From NCBI RefSeq assembly GCF_020881035.1, contig NZ_JAJITC010000007.1:1-64000 (forward strand): DNA of 64,000 nucleotides. The letters run 5' to 3'. The notes under the pieces are model-generated. The model did not search any database. It had not been told where the DNA came from and saw only the letters and a list, made by a program, of their open reading frames with translations. The position numbers were made by a program, and so were the translations under genes. The DNA comes from Paraburkholderia translucens. GTDB lineage: Bacteria; Pseudomonadota; Gammaproteobacteria; Burkholderiales; Burkholderiaceae. Below are positions 1 to 8,196 of the stretch, in pieces. Numbering within the stretch: the first letter of the stretch is position 1; each line of letters begins with the position of its first letter.

Positions 1-162
1 GCTGGCGATGTCGAGAATGTCGTAGCCGCGATAGTGCAGATCGTTGCCGGTCTTGCCGACCGTGCACAGGGCCGTGTTGCCCGCGGTCACGCCCGACAGC
101 GCGACGGATTTTTTCGGCTTGAACGCGCCTGTGTTCGGCGTGCTGTTATCTGCTTCGCTCAT
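1..162 (-). CDS. prpC: 2-methylcitrate synthase, 5' part only
   Basis: The first 54 codons of a citrate-synthase-family enzyme that runs off the left edge. It condenses propionyl-CoA with oxaloacetate in the methylcitrate cycle. The N-terminal segment containing ALSGVTAGNTALCTVG and the following LHYRGYDILDIA match methylcitrate synthase rather than the housekeeping citrate synthase, which begins differently. ATG 160-162 is preceded by GGAGA. It is divergent from prpR, and a sigma-54-type promoter sits in its leader, which fits PrpR control. In many relatives prpB occupies this first position. Confidence 0.88.
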   Translation of the reverse strand, partial: MSEADNSTPNTGAFKPKKSVALSGVTAGNTALCTVGKTGNDLHYRGYDILDIAS

Positions 163-219
163 TTTGTCTCCAGAAAAGAGTGGAAATTTGGGTCTCTGCT
201 TCGACTGGGCGACCTTGTA

Positions 220-235
220 CGCAAAGAACGGGCCA
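220..235 (-). promoter_or_regulatory. sigma-54 (-24/-12) promoter for prpC
   Basis: On the minus strand the sequence reads TGGCCCGTTCTTTGCG. It has the invariant GG and GC dinucleotides separated by exactly 10 bases, with one mismatch in the -24 core. It points at prpC and predicts a start near position 210, about 50 bases before the ATG. The neighbouring gene encodes a sigma-54 activator, which supports the call. Confidence 0.75.
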
Positions 236-311
236 AGCGCTGCGCGTCCGGCTAAGTGCCTGATTCGACGCACATCTCGCAAAACGATTCGGCAACGCAG
301 CCCACCCTTGA

Positions 312-325
312 TTTCATTAATGAAA
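312..325. promoter_or_regulatory. Perfect palindrome, candidate PrpR upstream activating site
   Basis: TTTCATTAATGAAA is a perfect 14-bp palindrome in the prpR-prpC intergenic region, about 77 bases upstream of the -24 element. That is the usual location for an enhancer-type site of a sigma-54 activator. Binding by PrpR is inferred from position only. Confidence 0.5.
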
Positions 326-398
326 CCGGGAATTTCAAATTGGCAACGAATACCTGCATAATGGAGATTCCAACCCGCCCCGCCACGAGCCGCCGACC

Positions 399-2357
399 TT
401 GAGCACACCTTTGTACGAACCGCCGCAGCGTCCGCGCGTCTGGGCGCTCAGTATCAGCCGCCTGCGCGATCTGTTCTTCGACATCGCCGGCGAGTATGCG
501 CAACGCGCGGACATTCGCATCGTGTCGCACGCCTTCGAAGACGCGGTCCGCGAGATCGAAGGCGCGGGCGCCGGGCGGCCCGACGTCGTGCTCGCGGGCG
601 GATCGAACGGCGCGTATCTGAAAACGCGCGTGTCGGTGCCGGTCGTCCGGATCAGCCCGACCGGCTACGACGTCATGCATGCGCTCGCGCGCGCGCGTCG
701 CGACGGCGCGCGCGTCGCGCTCGTCACGCACGGCGACACGCCCGACGAACTGCGCCGCTTCACCGCCGCTTACGCGCTCGACGTCACGTTCGCGTCGTAT
801 CAGTCGGCGCAGGACGCCGAGAGCGTCGTGCTCGATCTCAGCGATCGCGGCATCGACGTCGTGGTCGGCCCGGGGATGGTCACCGATCTCGCCGCCAGCG
901 CGGGCATGGGCGCGGTGTTTCTCTACTCGCGCGCGTCGGTGCGCGCCGGCTTCGACACCGCGCTCGAAGTCGCCCAGGCGACGCGCCGCGAAACCGTGCG
1001 GCGTCAGCGGCTCGACACGCTGCTGCAGCATCTGCGCGACGGCGTGGTCGCGCTCGACGCACTAGGCCGCGTCGAAGTGATGAACCAGCGTCTCGCGAGC
1101 GTGCTCGGCATCGATGCGGCGAAGGCGGTCGGCCGCACGCTGCACGATCTCGCGCCGGACCTCGCGGGCAGTCTGCCCGATGCGGACGGCGACAGTTTCT
1201 GCACGATGCGCGGCGCGAGCTATGTCGTGCATCGCGGGCCGCTCGCGAGTGGCGGCGCGGCGCCGGGCACCGTGCTGACGTTTCAGGAATCGCGCGCGGT
1301 CGAGCGGCTCGATCGCACGCTGCGCGCGCGTCAACGCGTGCAGCAGTTCACCGCACGCTACCGGCTCGACGATATCGTCGGCGCCTCGGAGTCGATCGAA
1401 CGGGTGCGCGCGCTCGTCGCGCGTTATGCGAGATCGGATGCGACCGTGCTGATTCTCGGCGAGAGCGGCACCGGCAAGGAGATGGTCGCGCAGAGCATGC
1501 ATCAGCTGAGCGCGCGGCGCGACTTCGCGTTCGTCGCGATCAATTGCGGCGCGTTCCCCGAGGCGCTGCTCGAAAGCGAGCTGTTCGGCTACGAAGAGGG
1601 CGCGTTCACCGGTGCGCGCAAGGGCGGCAAGGCAGGGCTGATCGAGGTCGCGCATCGCGGCACGCTGTTTCTCGATGAGATCGGCGAGATGCCCTTGCCG
1701 TTACAGAGCCGCCTGCTGCGCGTATTGCAGGAGCGCGAGGTGGTGCGGCTCGGTTCGACCGAGCCGACGCGCGTCGACATCCGCGTCGTCGCGGCGACGC
1801 ATCGCGCGCTGACCGACAGCGTCGCGGCCGGCAGTTTCCGCGCCGATCTGTACTACCGGCTCAATATTCTCAGCATCGCCCTGCCGCCGCTGCGCGAGCG
1901 GCCGAACGACCTGCTGTCGCTCGCCGCCGAGCTGTTGCGCCAGGCGGCCGCGCGCGAGCCGAGGCTGGCGGCGCGCGTGCCCGACGCACGCACCGCCGCG
2001 CACATGCTCGAAGGGCTGGGCGCGGCATTGCGGCGCTATGCGTGGCCGGGCAATGTGCGCGAGTTGCAGAACGTGATCGAGCGGATCGTGGTTGAACTCG
2101 CGGATAGCGATGCGGACACGGATGCGAGCGCGGCGCTCGTCACGCGCGACCTGCTGCGCGCGATCGCGCCGGAAATCGTCGAGCCGATCGCGCGCGCGAG
2201 ACCGGCCCCGCTGACGCTGCGCGAGCGCAGCCGTCATGTCGAAGCCGATGAAATTCGCGCGGTGCTCGCGGCTCACGAAGGCGATCGCGATGCGGCGTGC
2301 GCCGCGTTGGGCATCAGCAAGACGACGTTGTGGCGCAAGCTGAATGCGGGGCGTTAA
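399..2357 (+). CDS. prpR: Propionate catabolism sigma-54-dependent activator PrpR
   Basis: A 652-residue enhancer-binding protein that activates methylcitrate-cycle genes, with 2-methylcitrate as co-inducer in the family. In order: a PrpR_N sensor domain (about residues 10-190), a PAS-like stretch (about 205-260), an AAA+ domain with Walker A GESGTGKE near residue 350 and the sigma-54 contact loop GAFTGA near 400, and a C-terminal Fis-type helix-turn-helix (ALGISKTTLWRKLN). The start is TTG at 399; the ATG at 361 is out of frame. It is divergent from prpC, with a sigma-54 promoter and palindrome between them. Confidence 0.93.
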   Translation: MSTPLYEPPQRPRVWALSISRLRDLFFDIAGEYAQRADIRIVSHAFEDAVREIEGAGAGRPDVVLAGGSNGAYLKTRVSVPVVRISPTGYDVMHALARARRDGARVALVTHGDTPDELRRFTAAYALDVTFASYQSAQDAESVVLDLSDRGIDVVVGPGMVTDLAASAGMGAVFLYSRASVRAGFDTALEVAQATRRETVRRQRLDTLLQHLRDGVVALDALGRVEVMNQRLASVLGIDAAKAVGRTLHDLAPDLAGSLPDADGDSFCTMRGASYVVHRGPLASGGAAPGTVLTFQESRAVERLDRTLRARQRVQQFTARYRLDDIVGASESIERVRALVARYARSDATVLILGESGTGKEMVAQSMHQLSARRDFAFVAINCGAFPEALLESELFGYEEGAFTGARKGGKAGLIEVAHRGTLFLDEIGEMPLPLQSRLLRVLQEREVVRLGSTEPTRVDIRVVAATHRALTDSVAAGSFRADLYYRLNILSIALPPLRERPNDLLSLAAELLRQAAAREPRLAARVPDARTAAHMLEGLGAALRRYAWPGNVRELQNVIERIVVELADSDADTDASAALVTRDLLRAIAPEIVEPIARARPAPLTLRERSRHVEADEIRAVLAAHEGDRDAACAALGISKTTLWRKLNAGR

Positions 2358-2432
2358 GACCACGAACCGGAACGCCACGAATAGAATAACCGCCACCGCG
2401 TCCCCAACCCATTGCCCAAGGAGAAGCCCAGC

Positions 2433-3515
2433 ATGTCGAACAAATACCGGATTGCCGTCATCCCCGGCGACGGCATCGGCGTCGAGGTGATGCCCGAAGC
2501 GCTGCGCGTACTCGAGGTCGCGACCGAACGCTTCGGCATCGAACTCGAGTATCAGCACATCGAGTGGGCGAGCTGCGATTACTACGCGAAGCACGGCAAG
2601 ATGATGCCGGACGACTGGAAAGCGCAACTGCAATCGGCCGACGCGATCCTGTTCGGCGCGGTCGGCTGGCCTGACACCGTACCCGATCACATCTCGCTGT
2701 GGGGGTCGCTGCTCAAGTTTCGCCGCGAGTTCGACCAGTACGTGAATCTGCGGCCCGCGCGGCTTTTCGCGGGCGTGCCGTCGCCGCTCGCGGGACGCAA
2801 GGCCGGCGACATCGATTTCTGGATCGTGCGCGAAAACACCGAGGGCGAGTACTCGTCGGTGGGCGGCGTGATGTTCGAAGGCACCGAGCGCGAATTCGTG
2901 CTGCAGGAGTCGGTATTCACGCGGCACGGTAGCGAGCGTGTGCTGAAGTTCGCGTTCGATCTGGCGCAGCGCCGCGCGCGCAAGAAAATCACCGTCGCGA
3001 CGAAAAGCAACGGCATCGCGATCAGCATGCCCTGGTGGGACAAATGCGCGGCCGGTATCGCCGCGCAGTATCCCGACGTCACATGGAACAAGCAGCACAT
3101 CGACATCCTGTGCGCGCGTTTCGTGCTGAACCCCGACCGTTTCGACGTGGTCGTCGCGACCAATCTGTTCGGCGATATCCTCTCCGATCTGGGGCCGGCG
3201 TGCACGGGCACGATCGGCCTCGCGCCTTCGGGCAACCTGAATCCGGACCGCAAGTTTCCGTCGCTGTTCGAGCCGGTGCACGGCTCGGCACCCGACATCG
3301 CGGGCAAGCACATCGCGAATCCGATCGCGATGATCTGGTCGGCCGCGATGATGCTCGACTTCCTCGGCCATTCGAGCGGCAAGGAACGCGAAGCTCACGA
3401 CGCGATCCTGAAGGCGATCGAGGCGACGCTGATCGATGGTCCGCATACCGCCGATCTCGGCGGTCACGCGAGCACGAGCGAGGTCGGCAAGGCCATTGCG
3501 GCCAAGCTCGCGTGA
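2433..3515 (+). CDS. Tartrate dehydrogenase/decarboxylase (D-malate dehydrogenase family)
   Basis: A 360-residue NAD-dependent beta-decarboxylating dehydrogenase of the isocitrate/isopropylmalate family. The family oxidises tartrate, D-malate or related 2-hydroxyacids with Mn2+. Visible motifs are GDGIGVEV at the N-terminus, KSNGIAISMPWWD in the middle and NLFGDILSDLGPACTGTIGL with its metal/NAD-binding aspartates. The sequence is closest to TtuC/DmlA. ATG 2433 is chosen because AAGGAG (2418-2423) lies 9 bases upstream; the frame is open from 2412 but without a ribosome site there. Substrate choice between tartrate and D-malate cannot be read from the sequence. Confidence 0.88.
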   Translation: MSNKYRIAVIPGDGIGVEVMPEALRVLEVATERFGIELEYQHIEWASCDYYAKHGKMMPDDWKAQLQSADAILFGAVGWPDTVPDHISLWGSLLKFRREFDQYVNLRPARLFAGVPSPLAGRKAGDIDFWIVRENTEGEYSSVGGVMFEGTEREFVLQESVFTRHGSERVLKFAFDLAQRRARKKITVATKSNGIAISMPWWDKCAAGIAAQYPDVTWNKQHIDILCARFVLNPDRFDVVVATNLFGDILSDLGPACTGTIGLAPSGNLNPDRKFPSLFEPVHGSAPDIAGKHIANPIAMIWSAAMMLDFLGHSSGKEREAHDAILKAIEATLIDGPHTADLGGHASTSEVGKAIAAKLA

Positions 3516-3636
3516 CATGAACAGCATTCCCGTCTACGCGATGGTCGGCTTTCTCGGCAACCGGTATTGGGCGATGCGCGACCGCACACGCTGAAGACGA
3601 AAACTTTTGTCCAGGCCGTTCACGAGGGACACCGCC

Positions 3637-4623
3637 ATGAGCAGGGAAGCCTATCCGATCGAAGTCGAATTCCCCGATCTCGCGCAGCACGAGCAATCGT
3701 CGTCGGGTATTGCATACGTCCACACGTTCGATTCCGGCGTGCCCGGCCCGCACGTGATGATCAACGCGCTCACGCACGGCAACGAAGTGTGCGGCGCGAT
3801 CGTCGTCGATGAACTTCTGCGCCGCGCACTGCGGCCGCGCCGCGGGCGCCTCACGCTGTCGTTCGCGAATGTCGCGGCGTACCAGCGCTTCGATCCGGCC
3901 AATCCCGATGCCGCGCGCTTCGTCGATCAGGACTTCAACCGCGTGTGGACTGCCGCAATGCTCGACGACACGTCGCGCACATCGAGCGAACTGCAGCGCG
4001 CGCGGGCAATGCGCCCCGTGGTCGACACGGTCGACTCGTTGCTCGACCTGCATTCGATGCATGAGCGCTGCAAGCCGCTGATCGTCGCGGGACCGCTGCA
4101 AAAAGGCATCGACCTCGCGCTACGGCTCGGCACGCCCGCCACGGTGATCTGCGACGAAGGCCATCCCGAAGGCCGCCGTATGCGCGACTACGAAGGTTTT
4201 GGCGAGGCCGCGAGCCCGAAGAACGCGCTCCTGATCGAATGCGGTCAGCATTGGGAGCGCGGCGCGGTGGCGGTCGCGCGCGATACGACCGCGCGCTTCC
4301 TGCTGCTGTCCGGCGTGATCGACGCAACGGATCTGCCGCCGGGGTGGCTCGCGCCGTTGCCGCCCGCGCAGCAGATCGTGCGCGTGACGCAGCCGGTCGT
4401 CGCCACCAGCATGGACTTCAGCTTCGCCGCGGCATACACCGGCCTCGAGGTTTTCGCCGAGGCGGGCACGGTGATCGGCTGGTCGAACGGCGAGCCGGTG
4501 CGCACGCCCTACGACAACTGCATTCTCGTGATGCCTTCGCTGCGGCAGTTGCGTCCCGGTGTGACCGTCGTGCGGCTGGGGCGCATCGAGCGGACAGTGA
4601 CCAATCCGGCGGTGACGGGCTGA
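3637..4623 (+). CDS. Succinylglutamate desuccinylase/aspartoacylase-family deacylase
   Basis: A 328-residue zinc-dependent hydrolase of the AstE/AspA branch of the M14 carboxypeptidase fold. The HGNE motif (about residues 47-50) and the later DLHS supply the expected zinc ligands. Such enzymes remove acyl groups from N-acyl amino acids or related amides; the substrate here is unknown. ATG 3637 has GAGGG 8 bases upstream. It follows the tartrate dehydrogenase gene by 121 bases in the same direction and precedes an organic-acid transporter gene, so a joint catabolic unit is possible. The 25-codon ORF in the gap before it is not supported. Confidence 0.8.
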   Translation: MSREAYPIEVEFPDLAQHEQSSSGIAYVHTFDSGVPGPHVMINALTHGNEVCGAIVVDELLRRALRPRRGRLTLSFANVAAYQRFDPANPDAARFVDQDFNRVWTAAMLDDTSRTSSELQRARAMRPVVDTVDSLLDLHSMHERCKPLIVAGPLQKGIDLALRLGTPATVICDEGHPEGRRMRDYEGFGEAASPKNALLIECGQHWERGAVAVARDTTARFLLLSGVIDATDLPPGWLAPLPPAQQIVRVTQPVVATSMDFSFAAAYTGLEVFAEAGTVIGWSNGEPVRTPYDNCILVMPSLRQLRPGVTVVRLGRIERTVTNPAVTG

Positions 4624-4989
4624 CGGCACGAAGCCGTTGGCCGTTTGTTTCGGCGCATGACCTGGCGCGCGGAGCTCGCGTTCAGCGCGCCGCCATCCTG
4701 TGCCAAAGCGGGCCCGCGCCCGCTTTCGCGCATCTGGGGTATTCCCCCGTTGACCCGATTCATTTCATTGCTTACAGTGGCGCGCGTTCGCGTGAAGAAT
4801 CACCGTTCTATATGCGAACACATTCCCTCGCCCGGCGCGGCTCAGTCAAGCCGATCCGTCCGCATCTGATTCACTGCCTTAGCACGGCCATCTGGCTTGG
4901 GCGCAGGCGTCGTGCGCCGCTGCCAGGCGGCGTACAGTTTTAAGAAGAATGGCTCGTCGTAGCGGGCCTTTCGCCGTCAGGAGACCAAC
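4624..4989. other. Intergenic region before the MFS transporter gene
   Basis: 366 bases with no convincing gene. It holds one sigma-70-like promoter, listed separately, and a ribosome site AGGAG at 4979-4983. ORFs across it are short and lack codon bias. Confidence 0.6.
4750..4778 (+). promoter_or_regulatory. Candidate sigma-70 promoter for the MFS transporter gene
   Basis: TTGACC (4750-4755) and TACAGT (4773-4778) are separated by 17 bases, a near-consensus -35/-10 pair. It lies about 210 bases upstream of the transporter start, leaving a long leader in which no regulatory structure was recognised. Confidence 0.45.
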
Positions 4990-6348
4990 ATGAACCGCAG
5001 CCCCGCTGTGAACGTTCAAACCTTCATCAACGAGCATCCGTTTTCGCCGTTCCAGTGGCTGATCTTTTTCATGTGCTTCATCATCGTCCTGCTGGACGGT
5101 TTTGACACTGCTGCGATCGGCTTCATCGCGCCTTCGCTGATCACCGAATGGGGTATCGACAAGCCCGCGCTCGCGCCGGTGCTCAGCGCCGCGCTGTTCG
5201 GCCTCGCCTGCGGCGCGCTCGGCTCGGGTCCGCTGTCCGACCGTCTCGGGCGTCGCTCGATGCTGATCGGCTCGGTGCTGCTGTTCGGCGTCGCCTGCCT
5301 CGCGTCGGCGTTCGCGACCGGCATCGACCAACTGACCGTGCTGCGCTTCATCACCGGCGTCGGCCTCGGCGCCGCGATGCCGAACGCGGTGACGATGATG
5401 GGCGAGTACTGCCCGGACAACCGCCGCGCCACCGTGATCAACCTGATGTTCTGCGGCTTTCCGCTTGGCGCCGCGTTCGGCGGTTTCCTCGCCGCGTGGA
5501 TGATTCCGCACCTCGGCTGGCGCAGCGTGCTGGTACTCGGCGGCGTCACCCCGCTGCTGCTGTTGCTGCTGTTGGTCGCCACGATGCCGGAGTCGGTCCG
5601 CTACATGGTCGCGAATAACAAGCCGGCAGATCGGATTCGCGCGGCGCTCGCGCGCATTTCCGGCGATGCGGTGCAGGCCGGTGGCTTCACGATGACCGAA
5701 ACCGCGCCGCAAACCGGCGGCAAGGGTCTCGGCGTCGTGCTGTCGCGTTCGTACATCATCGGCTCGGTGATGCTGTGGCTCGCGTACTTCATGGGCCTCG
5801 TGATCTTCTACGCGTCGATCAACTGGATGCCGATCCTGCTGAAGGACGCCGGCCTCACGCCGCAACGCGCGACGCTGATCTCCGCGCTGTTCCCGCTCGG
5901 CGGTGTCGGCGCGGTGCTGGCCGGCGTGCTGATGGACCGTTTCAACGCGAACCGCGTCATCGCCGTCTGCTATGCACTGACCGCGGTCAGCGTGTATTTC
6001 ATCGGTCAGGCGGCCGGCAACGTCGGCGCGCTCGTGCTGATCGTGTTCATCGCCGGTGTGCTGATGAACACCGCACAATCGTCGATGCCGGCGCTCGCCG
6101 CCGCGTTCTATCCGACCGTAGGCCGCGGCACGGGCGTCGCGTGGATGCTCGGCGTGGGCCGCTTCGGCGGCATCGCGGGCTCGTTCCTCGTGGCCGAATT
6201 GACGCGCCGTCACTTCTCGTTCGGCGGCATCTTCGCGACCATCGCGATCGCCGGTGTACTGTCGTGCGTCGCGCTGCTGATCAAGCAGGCGGCACGGCCG
6301 CAGAAGATTGAAGCGGGTGCCTCGAAGGCGGAGTCGTTCGGGCATTGA
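4990..6348 (+). CDS. MFS transporter, aromatic acid:H+ symporter family (PcaK/BenK type)
   Basis: A 452-residue, 12-helix major facilitator of the inner membrane that imports aromatic or related organic acids with protons. The first helix carries the DGFDT signature of the AAHS family (DGxD motif needed for transport in PcaK), and the loop between helices 2 and 3 has SDRLGRR. The second half shows the usual GVGRFGGIAGS stretch. The start is ATG 4990 with AGGAG 6 bases upstream. A strong terminator follows. The exact substrate is not readable; 4-hydroxybenzoate-like acids are typical. Confidence 0.87.
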   Translation: MNRSPAVNVQTFINEHPFSPFQWLIFFMCFIIVLLDGFDTAAIGFIAPSLITEWGIDKPALAPVLSAALFGLACGALGSGPLSDRLGRRSMLIGSVLLFGVACLASAFATGIDQLTVLRFITGVGLGAAMPNAVTMMGEYCPDNRRATVINLMFCGFPLGAAFGGFLAAWMIPHLGWRSVLVLGGVTPLLLLLLLVATMPESVRYMVANNKPADRIRAALARISGDAVQAGGFTMTETAPQTGGKGLGVVLSRSYIIGSVMLWLAYFMGLVIFYASINWMPILLKDAGLTPQRATLISALFPLGGVGAVLAGVLMDRFNANRVIAVCYALTAVSVYFIGQAAGNVGALVLIVFIAGVLMNTAQSSMPALAAAFYPTVGRGTGVAWMLGVGRFGGIAGSFLVAELTRRHFSFGGIFATIAIAGVLSCVALLIKQAARPQKIEAGASKAESFGH

Positions 6349-6407
6349 GTGCGCGATGAGGCGTGCCCGCTAATAGACCAATAACAATTCGACCAGGTAG
6401 TGATTCA

Positions 6408-6443
6408 GAAGCCGCCCTGCGATTCGCAGAGCGGCTTTTTCTT
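6408..6443 (+). terminator. Rho-independent terminator after the MFS gene
   Basis: The stem arms AAGCCGC and GCGGCTT continue into CTGCG/CGCAG around an ATT loop with one mismatch, followed by a T-rich run. The hairpin lies about 60 bases after the transporter stop and just before the convergent LysE gene, so it may serve both. Confidence 0.85.
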
Positions 6444-6468
6444 TGGCCGGGCGCGTGGAGTCCCGCGC

Positions 6469-7092
6469 TCAGCGCAACGCTAGAAGCTGCTCGACACACA
6501 GAAGCACGGCAATCAGAACCATCGCCGCGCCTGACACCTGGCTGACCCTGCGCGCGACGCTCGGACGCGTGCGCAGCACCACCTTCGATCCGAGACCGAC
6601 CATCGAATACACCACCGCGCAATTGATCATGTGCAGCAGGCCCAACGCGCCGATCTGCACCGGAATCGGCCATGCATCGGTGGCACGCGTGAATTGCGGC
6701 AGCAACGCGAGAAACAGCAGCAGCGCCTTGGGATTGAGACCGCTCACCGCGAAGCCCCGGACGGACCAGTCCAACGCCGCGTCGGGCGCGCGCTCGGCCG
6801 CTACCGCCGGCACTGCGGGGCGCGCAAGAATATTGCCGCCGACCCACAGCAGATAGCCCGCGCCGACGAAAGTCAGGACGGTCATCACCGCCGGTACCCT
6901 GGCGACTAGCGCGCCGACGCCCGCCGCCACCACCACGGTGATCGCGAGATAGCCGAACAACATTCCCGTAATGGCGGGCGCGATCGCCCGGTCGCGCAAT
7001 CCAGCCGAGATCGCGTATGCCCAGTCCGCGCCGGGCACCATGACCAATGAAAACGATACAAGCCAGAATGCCGTCAACAAACTCACTTCCAC
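6469..7092 (-). CDS. LysE/RhtB-family amino-acid exporter
   Basis: A 207-residue inner-membrane protein with about six hydrophobic segments. The N-terminal VPGADWAYAISAGLRDR and the central SGLNPKALLLFLALLPQF are typical of the LysE/RhtB family, which exports amino acids or small metabolites. The start is GTG at 7092. An Lrp-type regulator gene is divergent, a common pairing in which the regulator senses the exported amino acid. The substrate is not defined by the sequence. Confidence 0.85.
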   Translation of the reverse strand: MEVSLLTAFWLVSFSLVMVPGADWAYAISAGLRDRAIAPAITGMLFGYLAITVVVAAGVGALVARVPAVMTVLTFVGAGYLLWVGGNILARPAVPAVAAERAPDAALDWSVRGFAVSGLNPKALLLFLALLPQFTRATDAWPIPVQIGALGLLHMINCAVVYSMVGLGSKVVLRTRPSVARRVSQVSGAAMVLIAVLLCVEQLLALR

Positions 7093-7171
7093 AGCCCGGA
7101 TTCCTCGCCGAAGGCATGATTCGAATGGAAGGAATGTTACGGTTTTGGCGCTCGAAGATGCTCCCTCTTTC

Positions 7172-7201
7172 TTGCCGCAGCCGAGCGGCCCGCGCTAGAA
7201 T
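7172..7201 (+). promoter_or_regulatory. Candidate promoter for the Lrp-type regulator gene
   Basis: TTGCCG (7172-7177) and TAGAAT (7196-7201) are spaced 18 bases apart. The -10 ends only 7 bases before the ATG at 7209, so transcription from it would give an almost leaderless mRNA. No Shine-Dalgarno sequence precedes the ATG, which agrees. Confidence 0.35.
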
Positions 7202-7208
7202 TTTTCAA

Positions 7209-7661
7209 ATGGACAATATCGATCGCAAGATTCTTGCTGAATTGCAGCAAGATGGCAGACTCACCGTCACCGAACTCAGTGAACGCATTGGCCTGAGCCT
7301 CTCGCCGTGCCAGCGGCGCCTCAGAGCTTTGGAAAAAGCTGGGGTCATCAGCGGCTATCGAGCGATCATCGATCCGGCCACGATCGGCCTGAACTTCTCG
7401 GCGATCGTCTTCGCAACGTTACGGGAAGGCAGCAGCAAGAACATCCAGTCCTTCGAACGCGCGCTCGCGGACATCCCTGAGATCACGCGGGCGGAGCGCC
7501 TGTTTGGCGATCCCGACTACATGCTGCACGTGGTCACGCGCGACCTCAAGGCGTTCCAGCTCCTTTACGACCGCTATCTGTTGACCCTGCCGTGCGTGCT
7601 GCGGCTGTCGTCAACGTTGGTGATGAAGAGCATTTTCGAAGACAGGCCGCTGCCGTTGTGA
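7209..7661 (+). CDS. Lrp/AsnC-family transcriptional regulator
   Basis: A 150-residue feast/famine regulator. The N-terminal winged helix includes IDRKILAELQQDGRL and LSERIGLSLSPCQRRLRALE, followed by the RAM ligand-binding domain with the conserved GDPDYMLHVV segment. These proteins bind amino acids and control adjacent exporters. The gene is divergent from the LysE-family gene across 116 bases, so control of that exporter is the simplest inference. The start is ATG 7209; the frame is open further upstream, but the family begins at this MDNIDRKIL. Confidence 0.9.
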   Translation: MDNIDRKILAELQQDGRLTVTELSERIGLSLSPCQRRLRALEKAGVISGYRAIIDPATIGLNFSAIVFATLREGSSKNIQSFERALADIPEITRAERLFGDPDYMLHVVTRDLKAFQLLYDRYLLTLPCVLRLSSTLVMKSIFEDRPLPL

Positions 7662-7826
7662 CGCATCGGCGCGACTTCCATGCGCCTGCGGCATTGTGAT
7701 CCAGCGTAGTCAAAAGCATCGCGCACCACTTCCCGATACACTACGCAGCTATTCACGTGCGCGCAGCCCGGCACGGCGACGACCGCCGCGGCCGCGCCGC
7801 CGCCGTCTCATCTCAGGATTCCGGTA

Positions 7827-8159
7827 ATGAAACGCGTAGTCGTATCCGCGCTCGTCGCACTGTGCATCGTGCAGCCGGCCGCTCAGGCCGTCGCGCAGAC
7901 CGTCAGCGATCAATGTTTTGCTCTCGGCGATATCGCCAGCCAGGTCGCGTCGTGGCGCGCGCACAAGAAGACCAAAGCCCAGGCGCTCGAGCAGGCCGCT
8001 CGCTACTACCAGGACCCTTCCGATCGCTCGGCCGTCGACGCGATCATCGAAAAGATCTACAGCCCCGACGCGCCGCACATGACGCCCGATCAGGCAAGCA
8101 TGGCGATCACGTCGGACTGCGTGAACCGGCACAAGGGGCAGGCATCGCCTGCGCAGTGA
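7827..8159 (+). CDS. Small exported hypothetical protein
   Basis: A 110-residue protein with a clear signal peptide (MKRVVVSALVALCIVQPAAQ, cleavage probably after AVA near residue 23). The mature part is mostly helical and charged, and carries two cysteines, near residues 30 and 98, that could form a periplasmic disulfide. No known family is recognised. It stands alone, 165 bases after the Lrp gene and convergent with the galactanase gene. Confidence 0.7.
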   Translation: MKRVVVSALVALCIVQPAAQAVAQTVSDQCFALGDIASQVASWRAHKKTKAQALEQAARYYQDPSDRSAVDAIIEKIYSPDAPHMTPDQASMAITSDCVNRHKGQASPAQ

Positions 8160-8196
8160 TGCCTGCGATTGCCCTGCCCGCGTTCAGCGGCGCGCG

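Noticed and set aside
1701..3527. 608-codon open frame on the minus strand
   Set aside because: It lies opposite the 3' end of prpR and all of the dehydrogenase gene, both with clear motifs. High GC keeps antisense frames open.
3517..3594. 25-codon ORF after the dehydrogenase gene
   Set aside because: No ribosome site, no relatives recognised, and sits in a normal intergenic gap.
4879..6345. 488-codon open frame on the minus strand
   Set aside because: Antisense to the MFS transporter; Arg/His/Asp-rich with no domain.
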